Both the position numbers and the translations under genes were made by a program. Shown here in pieces: positions 48,852-56,430 of a DNA stretch of 64,000 bases. The notes under the pieces were generated by a model. It was not told where the DNA came from. It worked only from the letters and a program-made list of their open reading frames with translations, and ran no database searches. Numbering within the stretch: the first letter of the stretch is position 1; every line of letters starts with the position of its first letter. This DNA is from a virus: positions 1 through 64,000 of IMG/VR virus record IMGVR_UViG_3300037153_000221; one strand, written 5' to 3'.

Positions 48852-50297
48852 ATGAAGCGCACCCATCTCGTGCTCCTTGTGAGCACTCTCGTGGCCTGTC
48901 TCGGCGGTCCGTCCGTCGCGCAGGCGCTACCGGGCGACCCGGCCATCGACAGCCAGTCCCCGTTCCGTCTGGACGACCGCAACCTGGAGCCGGGTTGCTT
49001 CGTGCCCGGCCGTGGGCCAGTCGATCTGGACACGCATCTGGACCTCACGTACCTCATGAACGGCGAGATCGCCCGTGAGCTTCACGTCACGGTCGATCAC
49101 GACTCGCCGGTCAACGTGGACCAGGTGTTGGTGCCCTCGGCCATCGACGGCTACCAGGTGTACAACACGTTCACCAACACCGGGAACGCGAACGACATCG
49201 GCCCGAACTTCACGGCCGTGGACCTGTTCGCGCCGGACTCGAACGGCATCGACGGGCCTGATCCGATCAGCACCCGCGATGTCATCGTGTGCGTGTCGGA
49301 CCACGGCGCCGCGCAGAACGAGCCGTACCAGCAGGAGGACGGCGGACTGGTGTCCGCGAAGAACCGGCCGATCATCGCCCCGCACGTCACGGCGTTCGGT
49401 CAGTCGGCCATCGCTCCACTGAAGACCTACAAGATCGGCTTCGGCTACTCGGTCGAGAAGTGGTACACCGCTCCGTCGTACGACGGCGCCAACACGTTCC
49501 CGTTCCACCCCACGGTCACGGACCCCAACGCGGTTCCGTCGCCGACGTGGCTGGGCGCGCTGCCGTCATCTGTCCGGATCGCCCCTCGTCCCAACGACTT
49601 CGCGTATGACGCTCGTCGCGTCAACGACGTGGACCAGTTCGGCGAGGAGTTCGGGGACCTGAAGACCGACTACGGTCAGACGACCCGGTTCCGGCAGGAG
49701 GGTGACATGTTCGCCTGGACATCCTCCAACAACAACGAGCCGGACACGCTCGCGCACCTGATTACCCTCAACGCGCAGGGCGACCTGCCGATGAAGTGGT
49801 CGATCCGGCCGTCGCTGGCGTCGCCGTCCTCGCTGCGTGAAGTCACGTTCAACGACGCGGACTTCCGCGCGTGGGACAAGTCGTGGCAGGACTACTACTG
49901 CGGCAAGGGTCCGCGCCCGGCGATGCTGCTCCCGCCCGGCACGAACTCGCCCGATCCGCGCGACTGCGCCATCGTGGTGAACCCGCCCGTGTCGCAGCCC
50001 GCCGAGCCGGTCGTCAACGTGACGACTCCGGCGCCGGTCGTCAACACGACGGTGGTCCAGCCGCAGTGCGTGTCCAACCGCGTCATCAACATGAAGTTCG
50101 GCAAGAAGGTCCGCAAGGCCAGCGTCCGCCTGAACGGCGTCACGTACAAGGCCCACAAGTCCAACGGTCGTCTGCGACTGAGCCTGTCCCTGCGCGGCCT
50201 CAAGGGTCTGCCGGGCCAGTACGTCAAGGTCACCGTGAAGACCCAGAAGCGGCACCACAAGGCGGTCAAGAGCGCCCGCCTGTACAAGCTCTGCTGA
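48852..50297 (+). CDS. secreted protein with conserved C-terminal domain (481 aa)
   Basis: AAGGAGGG precedes ATG. A Sec signal peptide (about residues 1-26, ending AQA) is followed by about 370 residues of beta-rich extracellular protein. Pro/Val linkers (VVNVTTPAPVVNTT) lead to a C-terminal domain of about 65 residues that begins and ends with Cys (CVSNRV...LYKLC). A related domain ends the secreted protein at 51728. It resembles proteins of Thermoleophilia. Probably exported by the infected cell or lysogen; function is unknown. Confidence 0.6.
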   Translation: MKRTHLVLLVSTLVACLGGPSVAQALPGDPAIDSQSPFRLDDRNLEPGCFVPGRGPVDLDTHLDLTYLMNGEIARELHVTVDHDSPVNVDQVLVPSAIDGYQVYNTFTNTGNANDIGPNFTAVDLFAPDSNGIDGPDPISTRDVIVCVSDHGAAQNEPYQQEDGGLVSAKNRPIIAPHVTAFGQSAIAPLKTYKIGFGYSVEKWYTAPSYDGANTFPFHPTVTDPNAVPSPTWLGALPSSVRIAPRPNDFAYDARRVNDVDQFGEEFGDLKTDYGQTTRFRQEGDMFAWTSSNNNEPDTLAHLITLNAQGDLPMKWSIRPSLASPSSLREVTFNDADFRAWDKSWQDYYCGKGPRPAMLLPPGTNSPDPRDCAIVVNPPVSQPAEPVVNVTTPAPVVNTTVVQPQCVSNRVINMKFGKKVRKASVRLNGVTYKAHKSNGRLRLSLSLRGLKGLPGQYVKVTVKTQKRHHKAVKSARLYKLC

Positions 50298-50322
50298 TCC
50301 GCACGAGACCAGCGGAGAAAAT

Positions 50323-50350
50323 CGAGGGGGTCGCTACGGCGGCCCCCTCG
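50323..50350 (+). terminator. hairpin after the secreted-protein gene
   Basis: CGAGGGGG / CCCCCTCG, 8-bp stem, 26 nt after the stop. No good U-run. Confidence 0.5.
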
Positions 50351-50522
50351 GTCGTTCACTGGACTGAAGTTCGGACGTAGTGGACCGAGCAGCCGGATCG
50401 CGGGCCGAGTTTGCTACTCTGCGAACCACCTCATGCTCTTGGGGTCAGGGCGCACGGCGGCGGCGATGATGGGAGGCGCGGCCACATGGGACGGCCGCGC
50501 GCATCGTCGCCGCAGCGTCCTG

Positions 50523-50528
50523 TAGCAT
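50523..50528 (+). promoter_or_regulatory. leaderless-type -10 box of the SLOG gene
   Basis: TAGCAT 8 nt before ATG 50537, without a Shine-Dalgarno. Confidence 0.45.
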
Positions 50529-50536
50529 GGCGCAAC

Positions 50537-51052
50537 ATGGGCGTCTACACGGGGGTGGGGAGCCGGAAGGCTCCGGCCGAGATCCTTGATCTCCTCTGGC
50601 GGGCCGCTGTGGCGCTGCGTAAGGACGGCTGGACGGCCCGGAGCGGCCACGCCGAGGGTTCGGACCAGGCCGTCGAGAACGGGGCGCGAGCGAGCGCGGA
50701 GATCTACCTTCCGTGGCCGGGGTTCAACGGGCGCGTTCTGTGGGCATCCTTCGTGATGGCTCGCCCCCAGCCCGAGGCGTTTACCATCGCACGGGAGTTT
50801 CACCCTAACTGGGCCGCGTGCTCGACGGCAGCCCGCGCCCTCCATGCCCGCAACGCTCACCAGATCCTCGGACCCGACGTGCTCAACCCCGTGCTGCCGA
50901 CCTTCGTGCTCTGCTGGACTCCCGGCGCGCGCGTGCAGGGGGGCACGGCGACGGCGCTGCGCCTGGCCGAGCACTACGGAGTGGACGTGTACAACCTGGC
51001 GCTCGCCACGGCGCGCGGCCGGATCGAACGGTGGACAAGGGAGGCGGCGTGA
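50537..51052 (+). CDS. SLOG/DprA-like nucleotide-binding protein (171 aa)
   Basis: ATG 50537, eight bases after TAGCAT; earlier in-frame starts give a non-coding-looking prefix. MGVYTGVGSRKAPAEILDLL and SGHAEGSDQAVENGAR are the N-terminal strand-loop and GS-loop of the SLOG superfamily (as in DprA, LOG and YpsA-type proteins), which bind nucleotides or their derivatives. A sensing or DNA-related role in defence or counter-defence is possible. It couples to a tiny membrane protein. Confidence 0.6.
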   Translation: MGVYTGVGSRKAPAEILDLLWRAAVALRKDGWTARSGHAEGSDQAVENGARASAEIYLPWPGFNGRVLWASFVMARPQPEAFTIAREFHPNWAACSTAARALHARNAHQILGPDVLNPVLPTFVLCWTPGARVQGGTATALRLAEHYGVDVYNLALATARGRIERWTREAA

Positions 51053-51138
51053 TAATCGCAGGCGTGATCGTGGTCATCGTGGCGGCATACTTCATCCGCC
51101 GCAGGCGTCGGACGGGCCAGTGGATGGACCTGGGCTAG
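51049..51138 (+). CDS. tiny membrane protein (29 aa)
   Basis: GTG in a GTGA overlap with the SLOG gene. A single span (IIAGVIVVIVAAYFI) with a basic tail (RRRRRTGQWMDLG). Coupling to a nucleotide-binding protein is notable because many defence modules pair a sensor with a membrane effector, but this pair is unproven. Confidence 0.5.
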   Translation: MIIAGVIVVIVAAYFIRRRRRTGQWMDLG

Positions 51139-51407
51139 CCCGCTGCGTGCTCTGTCACGCGGAAGTCGAGTGGAGGGGCCTGATGCCGGAGCGCTGCGGT
51201 AGCTGCGGCGCGCGCGGAGGGATGCGCGTGCTGCGCGTCCACGGCAAGCGCTACGACCCCGAGGCCGACTGGGCGCGGGTCATCGAGAACCTGCGCCGGG
51301 TGATCGCTAAGCACGGACGGAAGTTGGAGCTACCGCGTGAACAGAGAAGCCAAGCTCGAAGCCCTGTACAGCCAGCTACCGAGCCTCGACTGCCTGGGAT
51401 TGTGTAG
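51120..51407 (+). CDS. zinc-ribbon protein with overlapping 3' end (about 95 aa)
   Basis: The start is uncertain; GTG 51120 keeps both Cys pairs (CVLC and CGSC, 18 residues apart). A helix (WARVIENLRRVIAKHGRK) follows. The last 71 nt overlap the next gene in another frame. A zinc ribbon linked to a basic helix suggests nucleic acid binding. Confidence 0.45.
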   Translation: MDGPGLARCVLCHAEVEWRGLMPERCGSCGARGGMRVLRVHGKRYDPEADWARVIENLRRVIAKHGRKLELPREQRSQARSPVQPATEPRLPGIV

Positions 51408-51693
51408 CGAGTCGTGCCACTTCATCGGGATGACGACCTTGGAGCACTCGCGCATCAAGCGTACGTCCGGGCACGACATCCAGTGGACGGACTCTCCGTG
51501 CCCGGCGCTGAACTTCATGGGCCGCTGCGACGTGTATTCGATGCGCCCGATGATCTGCCGGTTGTGGGGCGTGGTGGAGGACATGCCGTGTCACTACGGA
51601 TGCAAACCCTCACCGAGATACTTGACGAGGGAGGAAGGTTTCAGCTTTCTGAGGAGAGCCAGAGAACTCTCCGGACCGCAATCCATCGGATGA
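51337..51693 (+). CDS. YkgJ-like zinc/iron-chelating domain protein (118 aa)
   Basis: GTG start. Cysteines in CLGLCSESCHFIG, CPALNFMGRCDVYSMRPMIC and CHYGC match the YkgJ family (UPF0153; Cys cluster with G-C-x-x-Y-x-x-RP-x-x-C). These proteins bind zinc or iron; function is unclear. It lies in a cluster of small Cys-rich genes. Confidence 0.6.
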   Translation: MNREAKLEALYSQLPSLDCLGLCSESCHFIGMTTLEHSRIKRTSGHDIQWTDSPCPALNFMGRCDVYSMRPMICRLWGVVEDMPCHYGCKPSPRYLTREEGFSFLRRARELSGPQSIG

Positions 51694-51727
51694 TCCATCA
51701 ACTACTGATGGGGAAGGGAGCAGGGAA

Positions 51728-52474
51728 GTGCGACGTGTCGTTGTAGCCGGTGCCGTTAGCGCCGGACTGGTGTTGACCTTTGTGTCGGCACTACCAGCAG
51801 TGACGGGGGCCAACCAGGAGCCACCGCCCAAGCATCACCATCACAAGCACCACAAGCACCACAAGAAGCACAAGGTGACGGTCTGCCACAAGGGCATGAC
51901 GATCATGGTGGACAAGAGTGCGCTCCAGGCGCACCTAAACCACGGTGACCACATCGGTCCGTGTCCGCATCCCACGCCGACGCCGACTCCCACGCCGACG
52001 CCGACGCCCACGCCGACGCCGACGCCGACCGCGACACCGACGCCGACCGCGACACCAACGCCCACGCCGGTCGCCGGGCCACCCGGCCCTCCCGGTCCTC
52101 CTGGACCTCCTGGCCCTCCCGGTCCCGCTGGACCCCCTGGCCCTCCTGGGCCTGCCGGTGAGACCCGCTGCCCGAAGGGGTCGGTCCGTCTGACCAAGTG
52201 GCGCTTGGTCGTCAGGCGTGGCCATCGCGTGACGAGCTTCAAGGCGACGTTCAACGGCGAGAAGGCGAAGGTCACCCGCACGCACACCAAGGGCGGGCGG
52301 CGGATGTTCGTCGTGCGCATCGACATGCGTGGACTGAAGTTCGGCGTTTACAACGCACGGGTCCGGTACCGCCTGGCCGGTGACCACCGGAAGTTCCCGC
52401 GCAGCAAGGTCCACCTCTACCGCGCGTGTGGTGGCAAAGACTCGATGAACGCGAAGTCGATCATCACGCTGTGA
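51728..52474 (+). CDS. secreted His-rich, TP-repeat and collagen-like protein
   Basis: GTG with GGGAGCAGGGA upstream. Signal peptide (about residues 1-28), then a His/Lys tract, then a VCHKGMTIMVDKSALQAHLN module known from secreted bacterial proteins. About 22 residues of (TP)n repeats and a short Gly-Pro-Pro collagen-like stretch follow. The C-terminal domain (from CPKGS, about residue 150) resembles that of the 48852 protein and ends LYRACGGKDS. Exported or surface-bound; the His tract may bind metal. Confidence 0.65.
   Translation: MRRVVVAGAVSAGLVLTFVSALPAVTGANQEPPPKHHHHKHHKHHKKHKVTVCHKGMTIMVDKSALQAHLNHGDHIGPCPHPTPTPTPTPTPTPTPTPTPTATPTPTATPTPTPVAGPPGPPGPPGPPGPPGPAGPPGPPGPAGETRCPKGSVRLTKWRLVVRRGHRVTSFKATFNGEKAKVTRTHTKGGRRMFVVRIDMRGLKFGVYNARVRYRLAGDHRKFPRSKVHLYRACGGKDSMNAKSIITL
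51970..52075 (+). repeat. coding microsatellite (ACGCC/GACGCC repeats)
   Basis: Repeated CCGACGCC-type units encode Thr-Pro dipeptides within the gene above. Such tracts can change length by slippage. Confidence 0.7.
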
Positions 52475-52761
52475 AGCTCGACGCCGAGGAAGCGGAGAGG
52501 GCGGCTCGCGTGATCGAGGAGATGTTCGCGGACATCGAAGATCTGCGCGAGTTCGCCCGCCATCATGACGCCGAGCACCTTGGCACGCGGACGCGGGAGA
52601 GCCACGCGCGTGTCACCTTGTTCAACCTCATGAGCTACGCGACTGACGGCGACCTGTACGGCGAGGACGATGTGGAGGAGGCAGATGGAAGCGACAGTGT
52701 TCACCGACCCGGAGACCTCCGAGCCGAAGATCCTGACGAACGGGGAGAAGCTGGACCTTGA
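52471..52761 (+). CDS. hypothetical protein (96 aa) with overlapping 3' end
   Basis: GTG overlaps the previous stop (GTGA). Helical acidic first part (AEEAERAARVIEEMFADIED). The last 77 nt overlap the next gene in another frame and read as charged low complexity. Confidence 0.45.
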   Translation: MKLDAEEAERAARVIEEMFADIEDLREFARHHDAEHLGTRTRESHARVTLFNLMSYATDGDLYGEDDVEEADGSDSVHRPGDLRAEDPDERGEAGP

Positions 52762-53014
52762 GGTGCCGGTGGGTCTGGGGTGGGCGGACTATCACATCGT
52801 CAGCCAGTACAGCTTGGAGGCGGCGGTGGCCGCGCTGCAACACATAAAGCGCAACTCCCGTTGTCACATGGCCCGCGTCGTGGCCCAGGAAACGCTTAGG
52901 GTCATAGGTCTTACCGGAGACCTTCCGACCGATCCAGACGGGATGCCGGAACAGGTCAAGCTCGTGGGAACCGCCGACAATGCGATGTTGGTGGACAACT
53001 ACTACAGACCGTGA
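52685..53014 (+). CDS. hypothetical protein (109 aa)
   Basis: ATG at 52685 follows GGAGGAGG; ATG at 52670 is a second choice. Alpha/beta with no recognised family. Confidence 0.55.
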   Translation: MEATVFTDPETSEPKILTNGEKLDLEVPVGLGWADYHIVSQYSLEAAVAALQHIKRNSRCHMARVVAQETLRVIGLTGDLPTDPDGMPEQVKLVGTADNAMLVDNYYRP

Positions 53015-53073
53015 CCGGAAAACGCGGGAAAAGCGTGCTGGAAGTCTGGACCCGCGTGTGAAAGGCTGGACCG

Positions 53074-53247
53074 ATGTGGAGAATCACTGGCATCATCGAG
53101 TCGTACGCCCCAGGGGAGATCCTGCTGGCGCTCGTGGCCGGTGTCGGGACGTTCCTCGGCGGCGTGCAGTTCATCGTGGCCTTCGTGGTCGGGGTGAGCG
53201 TCGCTGGGCTGGCAAGGAAGCTCGACAGCTTCGGTCTTGGCGGGTGA
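53074..53247 (+). CDS. membrane protein (57 aa)
   Basis: ATG to TGA with two hydrophobic stretches (EILLALVAGVGTFLGG and VQFIVAFVVGVSVAGL) and a polar C terminus. A weak AAAGG precedes it. The TGA overlaps the next GTG (GTGA). Confidence 0.5.
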   Translation: MWRITGIIESYAPGEILLALVAGVGTFLGGVQFIVAFVVGVSVAGLARKLDSFGLGG

Positions 53248-53585
53248 AGTGCAACGCGCCGCTCCGGCGCTTCCAGACACGGTTCGGTGCTCCGTTTGTA
53301 GCGGAGCACCGCCCCGTGTGGTGGGATGCCCTAATGGTGGAGGTGTGGACAGCCGTGGCTGAAGACCCAGGCTACGAACCGCCGCAGTCCGACCAGTGTC
53401 CAGTGCCGCTCCAGCGGTTCCTGTACCTGCTCATGCGCGACTTCATCCCGCCCGGCTACGTAGAGAGCCTGATGATGCAGTCCACGAACGAGACCGCCGC
53501 CAAGATCGCGGGCTTCACCAACAAAGATCTGGCGAGCTACGCGGAGAAGCTGGGTCGCCAACTGACGTACGTACCGCCCGCCTGA
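53244..53585 (+). CDS. hypothetical protein (113 aa)
   Basis: GTG overlaps the membrane protein's stop; an internal ATG at 53334 is a second choice. Helical, acidic. No family recognised. Confidence 0.5.
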   Translation: MKCNAPLRRFQTRFGAPFVAEHRPVWWDALMVEVWTAVAEDPGYEPPQSDQCPVPLQRFLYLLMRDFIPPGYVESLMMQSTNETAAKIAGFTNKDLASYAEKLGRQLTYVPPA

Positions 53586-53610
53586 AGTTTGCAGGTAGGC
53601 GGTCGGCGGA

Positions 53611-53616
53611 TACACT
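53611..53616 (+). promoter_or_regulatory. probable promoter (TACACT)
   Basis: TACACTGCAA, 30 nt before the ATG at 53647, with GGGGG before the start codon. Same box as on the minus strand. Confidence 0.5.
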
Positions 53617-53646
53617 GCAACTGTCCAACGACCCCAAGGGGGAAGC

Positions 53647-54000
53647 ATGTCGGAAGACCCGCAGGACCAGCAGGAGCCGCAGGACGCTCCGGAGGCCGGG
53701 AGCCAGGAGCCGGACGAGGCTGACAGCGGCGTCCAGCCCATCGAAGGTGACCAGGGCGAGTACGTCGAGCAGGACCCGATGGCCGCTGGCGGGGGCCAGG
53801 GCTTCGACCCGGACCGTCCCGTCCGCACGTCGGCGCCGACCGCCGACCAGCAGTCCGGCGTCCCGCAGCCCACGGACGGCTCCAACGAGGGGGTCGAGCC
53901 GAACGAGGAGATGCGCGGGCCAGTCGAGCCGGGCAGCGGCAGCGAGGAGGAGGAGTCCGAGGAGGGCGGTGACGGCGAGGGCGAGCAGCCGCAGCAGTAA
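53647..54000 (+). CDS. acidic disordered protein (117 aa)
   Basis: AAGGGGG precedes ATG. The protein is almost all Glu, Asp, Gln, Pro, Gly and Ser, so it is intrinsically disordered. It has its own TACACT promoter and terminator. Acidic mimics of DNA are one class of phage anti-defence protein, and scaffolds are another; nothing proves either. Confidence 0.55.
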   Translation: MSEDPQDQQEPQDAPEAGSQEPDEADSGVQPIEGDQGEYVEQDPMAAGGGQGFDPDRPVRTSAPTADQQSGVPQPTDGSNEGVEPNEEMRGPVEPGSGSEEEESEEGGDGEGEQPQQ

Positions 54001-54024
54001 CCGGCGAACTGCCGTCGGAACTTA

Positions 54025-54055
54025 GAGGCCCGCTGTCCACTTGGCAGCGGGCCTC
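54025..54055 (+). terminator. hairpin terminator
   Basis: Perfect 11-bp stem GAGGCCCGCTG / CAGCGGGCCTC, 25 nt after the stop, then ACGCTT. Confidence 0.6.
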
Positions 54056-54084
54056 ACGCTTGAAACGAGCGGGGAGGGGAAAGC

Positions 54085-54234
54085 ATGAATGAATGGATAG
54101 GTCTTCTAGTCGCAGTGCTCATCGCGGTGCTGATCTGGTACCTCGTGCCGTCGCCCATCGGCCTAATCATCGCCCTGGCGATCCTGCTGCTGGTGCTGCT
54201 CGCGGCGTTCGGCGGGGTGCGGCGCAGGCCATAG
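54085..54234 (+). CDS. small two-span membrane protein (49 aa)
   Basis: GGGAGGGG 5 nt before ATG. Spans at IGLLVAVLIAVLIWYLV and IIALALAILLLVLLAAF-like stretch, ending RRRP. Holin-like in topology; located 1.5 kb before the lysis genes, so a role there is possible. Confidence 0.5.
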   Translation: MNEWIGLLVAVLIAVLIWYLVPSPIGLIIALAILLLVLLAAFGGVRRRP

Positions 54235-54293
54235 CCGGGCGGCACGTCTTCGGCTATTTGCGGAAGCTGGGCGGGCGCGAAGGGCGCCGGGTG

Positions 54294-54299
54294 TAGTAT
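54294..54299 (+). promoter_or_regulatory. leaderless-type -10 box
   Basis: TAGTAT 11 nt before ATG 54311; no Shine-Dalgarno. It is flanked by GTAG/CTAC, a small dyad. Confidence 0.4.
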
Positions 54300-54310
54300 G
54301 CTGCTACGCC

Positions 54311-54562
54311 ATGGCCGAGGCGTGGTTCCGCCAACTTGACAATCAGCGCGTTGAGATCTTCCTGAAGGTCGAGCGCCGGAACGGCGAGGACTACAAGCTC
54401 CGGGCGAGTGGGCCGGAGGAAGACATGTTCGAGCTTGTCACCTGGTTCGAGGAGCGGACCGGCGTGCGAGTGGACAGTCCGAACTGGCGCCGCGTGCGCA
54501 AGGGTCCACGAGTCGATCCAAGCCAGACGACCTTCGAGATCGAGGCGACGCCAAGTGGCTAG
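54311..54562 (+). CDS. hypothetical protein (83 aa)
   Basis: ATG after the TAGTAT box. Alpha/beta, charged; no family recognised. Overlaps the next gene by 8 nt. Confidence 0.55.
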   Translation: MAEAWFRQLDNQRVEIFLKVERRNGEDYKLRASGPEEDMFELVTWFEERTGVRVDSPNWRRVRKGPRVDPSQTTFEIEATPSG

Positions 54563-54788
54563 CTGTACAGACTGCGGGGCCGATATCGTCCACGCCAAAA
54601 CGAGGGACGGCGAGAACGTCCCCCTGGAGAAGTTCACCGAGCCGACTGGAGTCGGCCGGTACAGGATCGTGGAGCTAGGCCCTCCACTGATCGTGGAGAT
54701 GGTGCCGGAAGCGGGGGGCATCGACGCCTACCCGGACCATCGACTGGACTGTCCGGGGCATCTCAATGGCTCTCCCAACCGACGATGA
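54555..54788 (+). CDS. zinc-binding protein (77 aa)
   Basis: GTG at 54555. CTDCGADIV, PLEKF and a C-terminal HRLDCPGH give a widespread small phage zinc motif. Overlaps the next gene by 23 nt. Confidence 0.55.
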   Translation: MASCTDCGADIVHAKTRDGENVPLEKFTEPTGVGRYRIVELGPPLIVEMVPEAGGIDAYPDHRLDCPGHLNGSPNRR

Positions 54789-54978
54789 CGTGAGAGAACG
54801 CCTGCGGTCACTCGGCGAGCGGCGTGCGCGGCTAACTGAGGACGAGAGTTCGCTCGCAGTGGAGATCTCGGACGCCCTGCGTGATGCCGAAGGGCTGATC
54901 CCCCGCGCTGAGGCTGCGCGGCTGATCGGCGTCCACCGGACCACCCTGTACCGCGTCTACCTGAACGGCAATGGCTGA
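54766..54978 (+). CDS. HTH DNA-binding protein (70 aa)
   Basis: A coiled region then a C-terminal HTH (IPRAEAARLIGVHRTTLYRV, residues 45-64) like small actinophage HTH proteins. A regulator is likely. Confidence 0.65.
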   Translation: MALPTDDDVRERLRSLGERRARLTEDESSLAVEISDALRDAEGLIPRAEAARLIGVHRTTLYRVYLNGNG

Positions 54979-55231
54979 CGAGGGCATCAAGATCCGCAGG
55001 GAGTACATCGAGGCGAGCCTGCGCAACGAGGACTTACTGGGCCGTAAGCAACTGCGGCGCCTGGGGTATCCGGCGCTGGGGTCCATCCTGGCGATGACCG
55101 GCGTCGAGCGCATCCCGGACGAATACTGGGCGCTTGACGTGGACGAGGACGGCTACAGCGTGGCCATCGTGTCGTGCCCCTGCGGCATTACACCTCGCAT
55201 CGCGGCCGGTCTGGTCATCGTCCCGTGTTAA
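54971..55231 (+). CDS. hypothetical protein with CPCG (86 aa)
   Basis: Overlaps the HTH gene by 8 nt. C terminus SCPCGITPRIAAGLVIVPC could bind metal. No family recognised. Confidence 0.5.
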   Translation: MADEGIKIRREYIEASLRNEDLLGRKQLRRLGYPALGSILAMTGVERIPDEYWALDVDEDGYSVAIVSCPCGITPRIAAGLVIVPC

Positions 55232-55371
55232 GATCTGGAGGACCGCGAGGAGCCAGAGCGCTGTCAGCGGGCATACTCCTTCACCGGCAGCGCCGTGTTC
55301 GTCTTCAACTCCCCGAAGCGATCCGAAGCATAAGATTGGACGATAGTTTTGGGATCTGACCGGGTATGGTG

Positions 55372-55377
55372 TAGCAT
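55372..55377 (+). promoter_or_regulatory. probable -10 box (TAGCAT)
   Basis: TAGCAT 15 nt before ATG 55393. A TAAGAT box at 55331 is another option. Confidence 0.4.
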
Positions 55378-55392
55378 GGAGAGACACCGCAC

Positions 55393-55680
55393 ATGCACAC
55401 CAATCCACCCACCTCGCGTGACACCATCATCGCCCTCCGGGTGATCGCCCGCGAGCTTGGCGTGGACTGCGCCTGGGCGCACGCGGACTCGTTCGTCTTC
55501 GAGATCGGCGGCGGCTGGCTGCTCCGGGTTCGCCCGGACGATGCGGCGCGGTTCCGGCTTTCGGCTTGCTACGGCAGCACGGAGATCTGTAGGCTGTGGT
55601 CTCTTGCACGAGATCTGGGGCGCCTGGCGGCGCTGGCCCGTGATCTCCGAGCCGAAGTCGCGGCGCAGACCGCCGCCTAA
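55393..55680 (+). CDS. hypothetical protein (95 aa)
   Basis: Alpha/beta with two Cys and a C-terminal helix (LARDLGRLAALARDLRAEV). No family recognised. It lies alone between promoter boxes. Confidence 0.5.
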   Translation: MHTNPPTSRDTIIALRVIARELGVDCAWAHADSFVFEIGGGWLLRVRPDDAARFRLSACYGSTEICRLWSLARDLGRLAALARDLRAEVAAQTAA

Positions 55681-55739
55681 CAGAAGGGGATGATGCTGGT
55701 GCTGGGCCGTAGGGCGAACTCGTCTGGGATCTGACGGCC

Positions 55740-56420
55740 GTGGCGTACGCCAACGGCCGCATCCCCGCCTCTGCGCTCGTCGGCATCCCCGGCAACGGCC
55801 GTCTTCTCCGAACTCCAGGTCTGAGCTATATCGCCATGGCCGACCGCGCCAAGAAGGACGGCGTGGATATGGCCATCTGGGAGTCCTCGATGCGCCGGAC
55901 CTACCGCGAGTACGCGGCGCAGTTGATGGCGCGCAACTACTGGTGCTCGCGCGGCAACTGCGGCAACGCGGCCGTCCCCGGCACGTCCAACCACGGCTGG
56001 GGGCTGGCCGTGGACCTGATGTCGATGACGCAGCGCAACTGGGTGGACCGGCACGGCTCCTTCTACGGCTGGGCGAAGAAGTGGAGCGACGCGGCCTGGG
56101 AGTGGTGGCACCTCAAGTACCGTGCGGGCGTGTACAACCCGCCGCCGCCCGGTCCGCGCACGCTGTACAGGGGCTGTCGTCCAGGCAACGACGTGAAGTA
56201 CCTGATGTGGATGCTCCAGGTCATCCCCCTGCGGCATCCCACCAAGCGCAAGAAGCGCTACTTCAAGCGCTCGTGGAAGCGACACCGCGTGTACGGGCCG
56301 CGTGTTGCCGCGTCGGTTCGGCAGTTCCAACGTGACCACGGACTGAAGGCCGATGGTGTCTGCGGCCCGGTGACGTGGAAGAAGATCAAGGCGGCGTACA
56401 AGCGCCACCACAAGAGTTGA
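55740..56420 (+). CDS. M15-type peptidase (endolysin-like) with peptidoglycan-binding domain
   Basis: 226 residues from GTG; no good ribosome-binding site is seen, so the start is uncertain. The catalytic part has SNHGWGLAVDL (His about 85, Asp about 91) and AWEWWHL (His about 123) of VanY/D-Ala-D-Ala carboxypeptidase-type M15 enzymes. The C-terminal part (about 140-226) is a PG_binding_1-type domain (VRQFQRDHGLKADGVCG). It cuts peptide cross-bridges. The holin-like gene follows. Confidence 0.8.
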   Translation: MAYANGRIPASALVGIPGNGRLLRTPGLSYIAMADRAKKDGVDMAIWESSMRRTYREYAAQLMARNYWCSRGNCGNAAVPGTSNHGWGLAVDLMSMTQRNWVDRHGSFYGWAKKWSDAAWEWWHLKYRAGVYNPPPPGPRTLYRGCRPGNDVKYLMWMLQVIPLRHPTKRKKRYFKRSWKRHRVYGPRVAASVRQFQRDHGLKADGVCGPVTWKKIKAAYKRHHKS

Positions 56421-56430
56421 GGAGGTAGAC

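Noticed and set aside
55238-55335. A short coding-looking peptide (about 32 residues) after the 54971 gene
   Set aside because: It has no standard start codon in frame (only CTG), so it was not annotated, although the residues look protein-like.
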